DNA of 64,000 nucleotides, taken from contig CM032232.1 in assembly GCA_019009955.1 (NCBI GenBank), positions 58,245,501-58,309,500 on the forward strand. Direction: 5' to 3'. This stretch comes from Riptortus pedestris. Lineage: Eukaryota; Arthropoda; Insecta; Hemiptera; Alydidae. Shown here in pieces: positions 48,138 to 60,719 of the stretch. Positions within the stretch are counted from its first letter, which is position 1; every line of letters starts with the position of its first letter. The notes under the pieces were generated by a model, which worked only from the letters and a program-made list of their open reading frames with translations, was not told the origin of the DNA and ran no database searches. The translations under genes were made by a program, and so were the position numbers.

Positions 48138-49238
48138 AGTACTTATTATATATAATATATTCGGGTGGTAACCTGTAGATAACCCAATTATCCATAGGAA
48201 CATAAAGTGGACGTCAATTTATATCAATCAATAAATAACAAAATAAATATAAAATATTACTGAGGTCCTCTCTAACAGAATTGGCATTTAAACAATTTCT
48301 ACCCTTTCATTGCCAGAATAAGAACTGAAGGATTTCATATGGCCATTGGGCTAAGTTGGAGACTACTCATATTATTATTACTATTGAAAAATATTACATG
48401 TTTTATGTGTGTGAAAAATCCTTCTTCGTCTTTCCATTTGCCTTATAATATCACATTCAAACACATTTTAGATGAATGTTTGTTTCTTAGGATATATGCT
48501 CAAGAAGGATCGCCTTCCTTTTCTACTTTCAAATATCTCATTTAGAAGTGTGAAATACTATTAATAATATTGACACTAAGTTATAATACTTAATATGATG
48601 TATTCCTGAATAAGGAACAGTCTTCAGAAATTAGTCAGTGGAACAGATAGCCTAAATGTCAAACATTGAAGATGAATGCCATGGATTGAAGATATATAAC
48701 CAAAAAGCCCATCACGCAGGGCTGGGTAAACTAAGCAGATTTCCTGGCACCTTCATTTTCTTTCTATAAGTGTTTAACTATACGTATAATTTTCAAGTAT
48801 ATAATTTTCACACACACACACACAGATATATATATATATAATAATAATATATATATACATAATATATATATATAATATATAAGTTTGAATTGACCTAATT
48901 GTTGTTGTTGTTTTGGGATCGATGGGCATTTGAAGAATGTTTTTGAAAGTCTTTCCTTTAAGGGCAGTTTACTAAAATAGAATAAATATTAAGTATGGTA
49001 GAATTTATAAAATAACAAGTTTTGGTATCATTTATTCAATAAAACTAACATGTGATATAAAAACATTAGGAAAATACAAAAATAAAAATATGAAATTAGA
49101 GTTAAAACTATTTAACATTAGAATAAAATATATAAATATAATATACAACAAATGAGTAGGTAAGGGGAATATTGGAAGGGGGGGGGGGTAAATGTTTCAG
49201 TCTTAATTCTTTGTTCACATTTACAAAGTGGATAACAA
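47052..49238. other. Intergenic region between syntaxin-8 and NPRL2
   Basis: It contains the syntaxin-8 promoter side and the NPRL2 3' flank, a (TA)n tract (48086-48134) with a SINE tail scrap (48160-48225), a weak LINE-like stretch (48330-48545; 'ITFKHILDECLFLR' recalls the HILxEC motif of LINE tails), a HINE remnant (48700-48985), and a possible NPRL2 AATAAA near 49034. No further gene is supported. Confidence 0.55.
48700..48985 (-). mobile_element. HINE remnant
   Basis: 'catcacgcagggctgggtaa' and 'ctaagcagatttcc' mark a worn 3' end; 'ttgggatcgatgggcatttg' marks the 5' half beyond a scrambled TA/CA tract. The core is deleted. Confidence 0.6.
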
Positions 49239-52200
49239 TCATTTGGAAATAACAATAACATTTGGATCATTTTCAATATTTGTTTCAAGCTGCCTGTAGG
49301 AAATTCCTAGGCTGCAGCATATCTCATCAGTTGATAGTAATCCAGTGAATTTGGCATTTGAGAAGTCCCCGTTCTCAGCTATATTTACTGGATACTGAAA
49401 CAATGTTAAATTCAAATATCATTAAAAATGATAAATACATTTTAAAAAAATTATTAAATGTCCTAATCTTGGATTCTCGTGTTTATATGATGTCTTTATA
49501 TTTCTATATAGGAATCTGCTGAGTAGAAGGATGGGGGGGGGGTTACTAAGGATGAAAACAGGAAAGTGCTAATACGCTCCTTAATATTTAAGCTACGAAA
49601 AAATGTGGACACCAATTGTGGAGTATCAAGAGTTTAACAAGATTGGTTCTATAATATTTTTCAATACGACTCATAAGAACAAAGATATGAATTTTTGAAT
49701 TCCCCGTCGAGCCTCCTATTCCTCGTCCAGTTTCAGCGAAACAGTTAATTATTTAGTATAGTATAGACCAAATAAATATTTTCGAGTTAAGATTGTAAAA
49801 TCCAATATGATGATATCACACAACATAACTGCATGTTCCTCAGGAAGTAAAAGTTCAATGAAATATTTGGTATTTAAGCTTCCAAAAAAGAAGTTCATGA
49901 AATAACAGCTTACTGTTGATATGGCATGAGTAGGAATGGGGGTTTTCTGAAGGCTTAAAACTAAAAATTGCAAATATCTCGGTAAATATTCATGATTGAG
50001 AAAATAAGTATATTGATCTCAAATGGAATTTTCTTTTAACTTATGTTTTTATTATCAAGTAATCACATATGAACCACTCCATGTGTTTTTATATTCTTTC
50101 ATGTGTTTCTTTGAAACCAGAGATTTTCTTATTTGTAGCAATAACAGCGACAAAGTGTAACTTAACAACATATGGTTTTATGAACATGTAAATTTTGAAT
50201 TCCTTCTATCCTCAGCAAACATTTTTGTAGTAGGATGGTGAAATTATACGCTAACATTTATTTAACTGTGCAGGGTAACTGGACTTGAGTTTAGACTTCT
50301 ATCAGTTCCCCCTTATGCCCATTCAGCACCAAGAGGCAATTGCTTAGCTAAATGAATAAAGAATTAATGTAATCTTTAATCTACAATGACACCACAATAT
50401 AACATGGTTTCCACCAAACTGTTCATTTAAAAGCCCTATGGAAGGCCTTGATTTTTCATGAGGTATTGAGCCAAACATTTTTTTTTTCAACAGTTTTTAT
50501 ACTCCAGCAAGACTGTACTAATAAACAGCAAATAACTTAGGATAAAATTGAAATATTAGTTAAGACATTTGGCGTGTTACCTTATGAATCCTTCTAATAA
50601 GGCCTTGAACACAGCCAAACTGAACCAACTTCCGCTCATCAACTTTCAAGCCAGAAGGGTTGTATCTGTTGCATAGATCCTTCACTGTTGTTCCATGGGT
50701 CATTGAACAGTAGAGCTTGAATACATCTCGCAAGTTGGGGAGCTGCCAGGCTTAAAAAGAAATATTTGTTCAGACGTCAGAAATGGATGAATAGAATAAA
50801 TAAATATATAAGGCAGAACAGTGTGTACCAGATATGACACTAATGATTATTAACTATTTTTGAACTAACTAACCTAATAACTACTTTGAACAAATAAATT
50901 TAATAAAAATGTTGATCATGCAGGTACAGCATGGAAGCAAGGAGATTTTTCATATTCTGGAATGACACACAAATGATTTCCTATTCTCTTGTTGACTAAT
51001 GTGGGGGAATATAAAAACAACTTGCTTCTTTTATACATTTTTAAAAATTCCCAACAGGTTTCATCCTTTCTTTGAAACAGCTTAGAAGCTGAAAGTATTA
51101 GGCGTATCCAGCATGATAGGTGAATACATTCACCTACAACATTCAGCTCTTGAAGAGGTGCAAAGAAAATGTAAACAAAGAAGACATTTCAAAGAAATAA
51201 GTTGCTGTTTTCTTAATGTATTCTAGCTATAAAATTAATTAGATAAGCTAACTGTCAGATCCATCGAGCATTAAGGATAATTTATGGCCTTCAATTACCT
51301 GATTTAGCTACATACTGTAAGCAATCTGCTTGCAGCTTCTTGTCGAGAGCAAGTTGTCTAATCTTAGGTGTTGCAGTATAAGTATTTGAATACTGGAATA
51401 TAGGAACCATCCTCACCACAAAATAGTACCTGAATGAATTTAAAAAATCTTATTATATAACTTCATTGTGATAAGTATTATCGACAAAATTCGATATTTG
51501 ATAAAATTGTTGAATACTTACACAAGATTCTGAAGGCATGTTTTAACCAAATTATTTTCAACGTCAGCAAGTACAGCTATTTTTGCTACATGGTTAATGC
51601 CATCAATGAAAGGCAAAATCTGAAATATGCATAATATTCCAGTTTTAAATAACTTTAAGGACTTTTTTCATTCATTCATTGATTAGTTTAGGTTTTATCT
51701 CAACGCATATCTGTAAAAACTATACTCAAAAAAAGGTCTAAAGAACATAGAATGATAGATGGTTTATTGTTGAAAATTAACTAATAATACTTAGGCTATT
51801 TCAAATAATAAAAAAATTAATTTCACAGAAATTGGTCCATCTAAGTTCATCTTAGTCTTGTGCATTTACTAGCCAGATGAATTTATATAATCAATGTTCT
51901 GAGGGTAAGCATAAAACTCTTGCATTGTAATATTGGGAGACTGAAGTGAGGAGAAATTATTTGATTGCTACAGAAGAAATTGTACAACTCCCAGTTTATA
52001 CACAAATATGTGTCAGTCATATTATGATGGGAATCTACATAAATAAAACTCATGTTCCTGTTTTTCTATTTAAATTCAGCAGGGATGTTATTTTTTTCAT
52101 GTTTCAGACCATTCTAAGAATAATGGCATCAAAATTGGAAATCTTGTGAGTCTGTCTGTCAGTCCCCTTGTCTGTTACTCAATCACTCATAAAACACTTG

Positions 52201-53677
52201 GAGGATTTCTATAGGCTTTTATATTGTGAACCAACAATCCCGAGATACATCATAAATTATATAAAAATTTGAATTTTCAACTAGGAGGGGGATTACTTCA
52301 ATGTGAAATAACATATTTGTCAATATCTGCATTAATATAGGTTTTAATGAGAAAATGCAAAGAACAAATTTCTTTTTTTTTTTCTTCTTCTTTTCTGTAA
52401 ATAACAAATTCAGACCTAAAATTTTATATTCATTTATGAATTTCAAAGTTTTAACTTCCAACTTCTGGGCATCTAACAGACAATTTAGTTATATCTCCAT
52501 AACTGAACTAGATATACCCCGCTTCATTGAATATTTATGTTTAACCATCTTACCAATTTATTCATATTTTATTTATGATGCTCATATAAGCACTCGGCTA
52601 AACCTGTTGTAGTAGTCTACCATTTTGAGTGAGAACAAGACTACTAACATTTGTTATTATATTTGGTGGTATAGAGAAGTAAAAATATTTATTTTACTAA
52701 GTACTCCATCTTTATAACATTTCCTCCAAACAAAAAATCACCTTTACACCCAATAATGTGGGTGTCTACAGAGTTTCTGAAAGTCAATTTGGGAACTTTT
52801 TGGGAATTCTCTGAAAACATTTCCTGACCTTATATTAAGTACACACCCTCAAATTTACTAGAAATTAATAAACTTTACCACAAAAGGTAGCAAAAATATT
52901 ACTAGTAAGAATTTGCTGATAATTTATCAAATTAAATAACATTATATTATAATCAACCAATTTTAGTTTTTAAATGCAGTATCTAAATAAAAAATTATGA
53001 AATAAGAGTTATGAAATTTTACATACTATGGATTTCATTTTATTCACAATAGATACGAAAGAAACAAAGTATATGATTAAAAAAACTCCAAGGTGTTTAG
53101 ACACATTCATATATTCTGGCTTTCCGAACCTCACATTTGAGACTATTCTTCCTTTTAGCTCCAGAAAGCTGTTTGCATAAAGCCAGCATGCCAAAGCTTT
53201 AAAGTGGAATTCAGAAGGAAAAGGATACTACCAGTTTCTCAATAATGAAAAGTACGTCACGCAGGGGCTGCGTAAACTAAGCAGATTTCCCACGTGAAGT
53301 TTTACAATAGAGAAATTTCACGAGCCAAGCCAGTCAAGGAAACGGCTGAACTAGCTTTTGGCGGGAAAGTAACTCTCGTCCGTTAGGCGCTGAGATTTAA
53401 TAAAAATGCAAATATCTCGGTTAATATTCAAGATAGAGAAAAAATGTATATAACAATATTTATAGTAAATTTAATTTGCAATAAGATTGATTCTGTAAAA
53501 TGTTTTGATCCGACATATAGTAACGGAGATATTTCGAATTTTCGAAAATCCTCCCCTCTAAACCCCCCTCCCACTGGTCCGATTTCAGCCGTTAACGAAC
53601 TTGATCTTTCTTTTTACGACTAAATATCGAGCTTGGTAACGATTAAACAAAAATTGTGACCGCTAGAGTGTTAACAG

Positions 53678-53743
<66 letters not shown>

Positions 53744-54493
53744 GTGCTGATGTTTTTGACCAGGTTGTATTTATATAGGGTGTGTTATTCTTCTCGGAGT
53801 TTTGGTCAATGTTGGTGAAATAAATCTTAGTTTATGCCGATATTTCGAGAATCTTTATTTTCTCTTCTTCAGGGCTGTAAAATTACATGTACTACTTTAT
53901 AATATTGCACTTTGTTATTATACATTATTGTAAAAGGGTTTTTTTTTTCTTATTATTACTTACCAAGACTAAATAATCTATAAACTATTATACATTCTTA
54001 TTGCACTATGACTAGGGTTATAGTAACCTTCCTTGTTTTGTTTACATAGCAGGCTCACAGCCTTTTGTATGTTTTATATATTTATAGTATGGTGTCTTTG
54101 TTTGTTAAACTATATTATAATTGTTGTACTGTAGTTATATTATTTTACAATAGTTATTGCTATGTATTATTACAATTATTGCTATGTTTTATTAAATCTA
54201 TGTTATTGCCACTTACCACTATGTTATTGCAACTTATATTATTTTACAATAGTTATTGCTATGTACTATTACAATCATTGTCTTGTTATGTTATAACAAG
54301 ACAATGATTGTAATAGTAAGAATAAGAAAAAAAAAAACCTTTTACAATAATGTATAATAACAAAGTGCAATATTATAAAGTAGTACATGTAATTTTACAG
54401 CCCTGAAGAAGAGAAAATAAAGATTCTCGAAATATCGGCATAAACTAAGATTTATTTCACCAACATTGACCAAAACTCCGAGAAGAATAACAC

Positions 54494-54554
<61 letters not shown>

Positions 54555-57045
54555 TTTTGAACGGACCTCATTTTCGTCATCTACTAGGTAGGATCGATGG
54601 ACATTTGAAGAAAAATTTCGAAAATTCCGTCATGAGTACAACCTCAATAGCTGATTTCCCTTATGGGAAATCTGCTAAAAAGCAACGTAAATTGAATTTC
54701 AATATGGGGGAAAGCTTGACATTGTTTTTCAGCATTTTTTTTTGTAATTACTTTTACAACTTTCATTACTCTCTTCTTAATTTTGCAATTTGGTACACAT
54801 CTCAGGACTACAGAACTTTTCTGACATTTTCAGGAGTAATATGTCAATTTCAGCAGGTTTTTGAGACCTCCAAATACCCTGTAATGCCAAGCCCTTCTGG
54901 GAATTCAGGTTAGCCATGAGAGTTAAGGTAAGGGGTAGGTCTTAACTTCACTTAGTAAGCCCTAGAGTCGTAGGTTAGATTCCCACCTGGGCAATAGGAA
55001 TTTATGAAGTGAAGATCTCGTCATTAAATAAACTCTAGTCCCCCTGGCTAGAATAGGGTGGAAAACTATAGATAACCCTTCCCAATTAGCCTTTTGTAGC
55101 AGAAGTGTAGGTTAATAAATAGTTTAAATTAATTTCAAGCCCTTCTCCATATACAAACCTGTTGAGTAGTGAGATCCCAGTGTTCAGCTTGATAGTGGTC
55201 AGCTCCTTCAATGAACACAGGTACTTGGTGGTCTAACACAGGTGGAGGATCAGGTCGCACTTTAACAACCTTCAAATGAGTAGAAGCTGAACCTTCTGCA
55301 AAAATTATAAAATTTATTTTATTTTATTGAATTTATAACTATTTTTGTATTAAATATAAAATATTTGACTCATGTGGTATTCATTTCCAAGTCCTTCACA
55401 GTCTTTGTTGTGGCCAATACTACCAACTAACACCCTGAGGTCGTATCCAAGGCTAGACACACCAATCATTACTTCTTTGTACAAAGTAAAGAAGTATTGT
55501 AATCACAAACATTTTTGGTCTTCAGATTCAAACTGAATTACCCATTCTGACCTTCACTTAACCTATTTTGGCGTATGTGCAAGCAGCTTGCAAAACTCGA
55601 AAGCCTTAGAATGTTGAAATATGTTATAGCGTCCAGTTGTCCACCTTCCCTTTTGATCGAATTGAGAAGAAGAGGTTTAGCGGAGGGCAAATATAAAAAA
55701 TTGCTCCGTATGCATTAGAGATTTAAAACTATAATGCTAGGATCTTTTTTTTTTATCATAAAAGATCTATAGATTATGTTTTAGGATATTTTTGCATCCG
55801 ATACATTGGGAAGGAGAAGTCACTTTCAAATAAAATAATTTTAAATGAAGTGCAACCAAACAACCACTACTCCAATAGGAGTAAAAAGAATCATTTGGGG
55901 GCAAAATCAATTTTTTTTTTTCTTATAGTTTTAAATTGTAGACTAAATTTCAGTATTTACTACCATTTTAGCATATTTCCCCTTGAGGGGGACTGGGGGG
56001 GGGGACTCATGGTGCAATTTTCGAAGAATGTCTTCAAATGTCCATCAATCCAACCCAAGGCATGACAAAAAGTCCGTCACGCAGGGGCTGCGTAAACTAA
56101 GCAGATTTCCCACGTGAAGGTTTACAATAGATAAATATACATACAGGTAACACTACCGTGAATGCTTAGTAAATGTACAATACAAGGCTGAATTGTAAAC
56201 AAACAGGCAAGCCAACCTCGTAGTGCTGCATAGATAGACCGGAAAGACAAACAATTAATGGAATATATTTGAATATAACATATTAATTTAATTGAAAACA
56301 ATTTACTAAAGCTAGTGGTGTAATTTGTAATGAATCAGAATCAGTTTTATCTCAGTCACTCAAATTTTAGTAATCCAAAAACAAAAGAAGGGGGGGGGGG
56401 TCAACAGAACGTATTTGCATATATCTCACAAAGTAAAAGTTCAATGAAAACAATATTTGGTATTTAGACTTCAATTAATATCTTTTATTATATAACAGAG
56501 CATTATTTATGTAACACTAGTAGAAGTGGGGGTTTACTGAAGGCTGAAAACTGAAAAATGCAAATATCTCAGTTAATATTTAAGATAGAGAATAAATGTA
56601 TATAACATCATTTGTAGTGTATTTAATTTTAAATATGATTGATTCTATACACTTTTTCGATCCGACTTATAGTAACGGAGATATTTCGAATTTTCAAAAT
56701 TCTCCCCCTCTAAACCCCCCCCTCCCCCTAGTCCGATATCAGCCATTAACGAACTTGATCTTTCTTTTTACATAAAACGACTAAATATCGAGTTTGGTAA
56801 CGATTACACAAAAATTGCGACCGCTACAGCGGTAACAGACAAATATATAGATAGATAGATAGATAGATAGATATAGATATATATATACAGTTTTGAACGG
56901 ACCTCATTTTCGTCATCTCCTAGGTAGGATCGATGGACATTTGAAGAAAAAAATCAAAAATTCCGTCATGAGTACAACCTCAATAGCTGATTTCCCTTAA
57001 GGGAAATCTGCTAAAATGAGGTCCATTCAATCCTCTCTGTCTGTT

Positions 57046-57123
<78 letters not shown>

Positions 57124-59128
57124 AATTTTTGTTTAATCATAAACAACCTCGATATTTAAACATTTAAAGTAAAACTAAAGATGATCTTCATTAATGGCTG
57201 AAATGAGACCAGTCAGAGGGAAGATGTTTAGGGGGCAGAATTTTGAAAATCTCTGATATTATAGGTTTGATTGACAAATTGTATAGATCCAATCTCGTAG
57301 CAAATTTAGTTTCCTTCAGGCTTAATTATTCCTTCATGGGTCATTGGGATGTGTTTTTATCCCCGCTATATATAGAGAAAGTCTGTTAGGCTTGGTAGGA
57401 AATTTCTACTCTAATTCGAAATTAATTTTTGTAATATCATTAATAGTTTTTATAAACAACTATACCTGTCAGAGTACACACATTATTTTTATTTATATCG
57501 TCTAAAACTTTTGTAAATATGTTCACAAGTTTCTCAGTTTGATTTCTGTTTTCTTCCTGATGAGATAAAAAACTGCTTTCAATTTCTAGCACAGTCTGAA
57601 ACCAAGAAAATACATAGTTTGTATAAGGGCGATGACATTGACATTAATACTATTTAGACTTAAAGTCATACTGTACAATGTATCATATAAGTTGTGACTT
57701 TTAAGAAAAGATCTCATCAAGAAAAACTGATATAGTACTCGGCAAAATAAGGGAGTTACGGGGATTATGATTAAGAACAGACATTAACATATACCAACGT
57801 TTAGCAGATTTCTGTTCAGCTTCATATCTCCACCAATCCTAACAAGGAGATTGTGAAAAGAGGGTCCACTTGAAGAAATTTATCAAAAATCGTGTCATGA
57901 GTACAACCTTAAGACCTGTTTAACTGTTGGGAAATCTGGCAGACTCTAGTGGTTGGGTTAAGTTGAACAATATTGAAGATACTGGCCGAAAAATTATACA
58001 TGGTGTAGAGAGAAAAATAGCAGTCATAGGTGTCAAGATGACATTAAATGAGGAATTGCAGATGTTAGGGCCTACAACTCTATAATCTTAGTTATTGACC
58101 ACAAGGGCATTATCTTTATAGTTTTTTGTACTAATGAAGATTAGTCCAAAATCGTAAACATACTATTGATAAGAAAGCTAATTATACAAATCTAGCCAAG
58201 GATTTAACGGTAAACTCTTTTAAAAATGGTAATACAATTGTCAAGTCTCATTATGTTTATATTTTTAACATTATAAGTATTCATTACTATGGTTATAGAA
58301 CTATTAAATATTATAATTATAAAGAACTATGCAACATTGCCACAATTGCGAAGCTCCAAATAAATAAATAAAGAACTATGGTTCTTACCTTTGGGCTCAG
58401 GGAACGAAGCATTACAATTAGTCTTCATTTCTACCTAGTATCACTATTTAAAGAGGTTCTCAAAGTACCTATGTTCAATTATAAAATTAATTTAAATTAA
58501 GTTACCAAATTCCCATAATCATGAGCCCTTCAGAAATAATGAAAATAGCAATGGATGTCAAAAAAGCCCCAATTGTAGTAAATTTCATATTAACAGAAAC
58601 CTAGAGTACATTTTTTGCAATAAATAATCAATTACTTACAAGGAAATCTATTAATTTCTTGACAACCGATTCATACTGTACAGTCCGAGCCCAAGAATCA
58701 CAGACAAAGCATACATTAAACTGAAAAGCATTACGAGCATATTTCTTGTTATCTATACGAGTAGGAAAGCCAATAATTTTAATACCACAGGCATTTCTGA
58801 AATAAAATAATTTGTTAGAATGTAAACAAATTATTCACATCTTGTATTTAGTTTCACTCACATAGTCAATGTACTTTGAAGTAATTGTGGTTTAGGGATA
58901 AGATACACACTCACAGCTTCAAAAGTGTCTTTAGAAATATAATCTTCTGGAACCTGCAATATAGAAAAAATTAATAAAAATAATATTCCTTCAGATGATG
59001 AGACAATACTAGATATATACCTGGCAAGATATTTTAGGACCTGCTGTGGGATGAAATTCACACAAAAAAATGCACCTGATTGGCCCTTCTTTTCCACAAC
59101 CTTCATAAAATCTGTTGTTTTTTTCCAT
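49239..59128 (-). CDS. NPRL2: NPRL2, GATOR1 complex subunit, nine exons, 392 aa
   Basis: Exons are 59128-59021, 58953-58862, 58796-58640, 57595-57466, 55295-55159, 51619-51522, 51429-51299, 50750-50581 and 49394-49239. All are GT-AG and the phases join; 1179 bp with TGA. NPRL2 with NPRL3 and DEPDC5 forms GATOR1, the Rag GTPase-activating complex that switches off TORC1 on amino-acid shortage. The N-terminal longin-type domain reads GPIRCIFLCEFHPTAGPKIS and VPEDYISKDTFEAV. The catalytic arginine finger is kept as KKYARNAF (Arg88; Arg78 in the human protein). Later blocks are VRPDPPPV, HWDLTTQQILPFIDG, QYSNTYTATPKI, LRDVFKLYCSM and the C-terminal TDEICCSLGISYRQLE. The start ATG (MEKNNRFYEG) is the only in-frame Met of exon 1. 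Length is close to human (380 aa). Exon 1 overlaps a longer open frame in another frame, which is incidental. Confidence 0.94.
49490..50010 (-). mobile_element. HINE second-subfamily copy
   Basis: Starts 'aatctgctgagtagaagg' next to a G-run and contains 'tttaacaagattggttctat', 'cgactcataagaacaaagat' and 'ggcttaaaactaaaaattgc'. Ends are worn. It sits in the NPRL2 last intron. Confidence 0.5.
51900..52330 (+). repeat. Dispersed repeat family C, longest copy
   Basis: Its first half matches 30885-31010 and its second half matches 730-1000 (reverse), so the three copies together outline one element of at least 430 bp with a TCTGTCTGTC block. No coding capacity or termini are evident. Confidence 0.6.
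53770..54510. mobile_element. Foldback element with terminal inverted repeats of about 180 bp
   Basis: The left arm (about 53772-53955) runs 'tatagggtgtgttattcttc', 'gagttttggtcaatgttgg', 'gccgatatttcgagaatc', 'ttcttcagggctgtaaaa', 'aaaagggtttttttttt'. The right arm (about 54322-54507) is the near-perfect complement. The middle (53956-54321) has diverged repeats of 'acaatagttattgctatgta' and a separate 26-bp hairpin. It is flanked by TA repeats on both sides. The arm text (gaagaagagaaaataaagat, ctcgaaatatcggc) recalls ends seen in Penelope-like elements, but that is a guess. Confidence 0.75.
54264..54318. repeat. Perfect 26-bp inverted repeat, 3-nt loop
   Basis: Left arm 54264-54289 (tactattacaatcattgtct + tgttat), loop gtt, right arm 54293-54318. 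It sits at the inner edge of the right arm of the foldback element and does not share its centre of symmetry. Confidence 0.92.
54905..55130 (+). mobile_element. tRNA-derived SINE, near full length
   Basis: Head 'aggttagccatgagagttaa', worn B box 'ggttagattcccacctggg', tail 'ccccctggctagaataggg' to 'gtgtaggttaataaatag'. It ends 29 bases from NPRL2 exon 5 (55159). Confidence 0.78.
55965..56140. mobile_element. HINE 5' fragment (plus) abutting a HINE 3' fragment (minus)
   Basis: 55970-56065 is a 5' end with a G-run; 56066-56130 is an opposite 3' end (aagtccgtcacgcaggggct, gcagatttcccacgtgaag). The junction is inside an A-run, so the second piece probably inserted into the first at its T-rich target. 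Confidence 0.65.
56390..57018 (-). mobile_element. HINE copy with (GATA)n/(TA)n, full 5' end
   Basis: The 3' side is second-subfamily ('gtgggggtttactgaaggct'). From 'gcaaatatctcagttaat' the core is standard. The microsatellite (56845-56888) is GATA then TA, and the 5' palindrome ends 'gggaaatctgctaaaa'. It lies in NPRL2 intron 4. Confidence 0.72.
57010..57300 (+). mobile_element. HINE fragment with (TGTC)n(TC)n(TA)n
   Basis: Begins at 'aaatgaggtccattcaat', with TGTC, TC and TA runs at 57038-57120, then a diverged core ('cacaatttttgtttaatcat', 'ttaatggctgaaatgagacc'). It shares its 5' boundary with the copy on its left and is in opposite orientation. Confidence 0.6.
57800..57955 (+). mobile_element. 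Worn HINE 5' fragment
   Basis: 'gtttagcagatttctgttc' then rearranged pieces, 'aaatcgtgtcatgagtacaa' and 'tgggaaatctggcaga'. It sits in NPRL2 intron 3. Confidence 0.45.
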
Positions 59129-60198
59129 CCCTTTACTTATATATAATACGTAATTATAATTCATATAAACATTTGATGTATCTTTAGTGGTTAAAATAAA
59201 TTACAAAAATAAACATTTATAACCAAGCTATCACTAAATAACCCCCTACTTGTCCATGGCTGTCAGTCCAAAGAGATTCTGGAACAGAAATGGTGGCAAA
59301 CATTAGACAATGATTATTTTAAATAAGGAACAAATCTGGTAACAAGGAGGAGTATTATGTGGTGTTCTCTTAAAATAGACCAAACCAGTAGAGTTCAACA
59401 AATCTTTTAAGTTACATTGTCCTATTTTCAAAGTAGCATTATTTCTAGATGGCATGACAAGAGAATTTCGAGTAGACTGAAGCACTAAACTATTTTTTTA
59501 AAGAATTAAAGTGAAATTAGCAAACCACTGATTGGAATGTCCATGATGTGGACCTGATAAAATGATTTGATAATAAATTCTTTGGATAATAACGGCATCC
59601 AGTTCATAATGTTTTGAGGCTTCTTCGAAAGGGCTAAAGGAAAATAACACTGAACTGGAAACAAAAATTTATGGTATGATTCACCATCTATGTTGTGCAA
59701 ATGCTTTTATTATGAAGAACCTAAATTACGCTTTTCCCAACGTTCTATATAGAGAGATTTTAAAGGCATATCAAGTATTGGGTTGGTTCAGCCAGTACAA
59801 ATTATACTATTCTATTGTACAGCTGTTGTTGTACAGTACAATTAACGACAAGCTTGATGGTGGAATCATCGGACTGAAACCGCTTCCTTGCTCGTGTACT
59901 CAACGACCAATCAGTAATGACGACAATTACCGACTCGTGTAAGAATTATTTTTTACTGTGTTCCAGCCAAACCGGCAAATTAATAAAGAAGAAATAAAAC
60001 CAATAAAAGTCCGGCGTGGATAACACCTAGTTACGTCGTGACCCCCCTTGTACTGTATCAGCGTTACTGTAGAATAAGGAACAACACGTGCTGTCTCAAC
60101 GAGCAACATTTATTAACTGAACTATATAAGATAATTGAACATCTGTTTAACCTAACCTTAACAAACAAACATATGTTTACCACCACATCCTCCCTTCT
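59129..60198. other. NPRL2 upstream region
   Basis: About 1.07 kb between the NPRL2 start and the THAP duplication. Several open frames of about 60-90 codons occur on both strands but none resembles a known protein. GC content rises around 59820-60300. No TATA box or other clear promoter element could be placed. Confidence 0.45.
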
Positions 60199-60719
60199 CG
60201 CTCCAAGCAAGGTACGTATCAAGGTACGTATAAGATAAGGTAGTGCCATTTGACGAATAGCCAATCAAAATGCAGCGAGCCTGCTACGTCACTCGATTCC
60301 TATCCACACCCCCAACCAGCTTAAAAACGACCGATATACGCTGTTTTCTGATTAATTTGGTGAATACAAAATTTATAAAATGGTATAGGTCAATAAATGG
60401 TACAAATTACTTTAGCTGAATATATTTTACTTTAAATAAACCATGTACAAATTAGATTCCATTAAAAATAAATACACAATAGTTCCTTAAAATTGAGATA
60501 TATTTAAAATCGTAATTTTTCTACATAATCAACACAATACAAAGAAAAATTTTGCTATAATAAGATAAAATGTTCAAAACATGAAAACAGTTATGCCTAA
60601 TATTATACAAAGAAATTAAAGTCAATGACATTGAACAAACCAAGCAATAAACTAAGATACCAGTTACTAGAATATGTTAGTAAATTATTTTAAACATCAA
60701 CTAGTCCATTCAGGTACAA

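Larger units (their letters stand above)
53248..54682 (-). mobile_element. HINE copy split in its (TA)n tract by a foldback element
   Basis: 53248-53675 holds the 3' hairpin end, inverted subterminal repeat and complete core. TA runs occupy 53680-53740 and 54500-54551. The 5' half (acagttttgaacggacctca to the palindrome ending 'gggaaatctgctaaaa') is at 54552-54679. The intervening 53745-54510 is a different element. Confidence 0.78.

Noticed and set aside
48339..48545. Host gene from a 68-codon frame
   Set aside because: The only hint (ITFKHILDECLFLR) points to a LINE tail, and even that is too weak to call on its own.
50300..50530. Mariner catalytic-domain remnant
   Set aside because: A loose impression of transposase text around 'ccaccaaactg'; no D34D spacing or convincing alignment.
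54390..54445. Hammerhead ribozyme in the foldback arm (CTGAAGA ... GAGAA/TTCTC ... GAAA)
   Set aside because: The catalytic core and stem II can be drawn, but stem I and the stem III/cleavage-site arrangement do not pair.
59303..60264. Short open frames upstream of NPRL2 on both strands as a divergent gene
   Set aside because: All near 60-90 codons, mutually overlapping, no family match.
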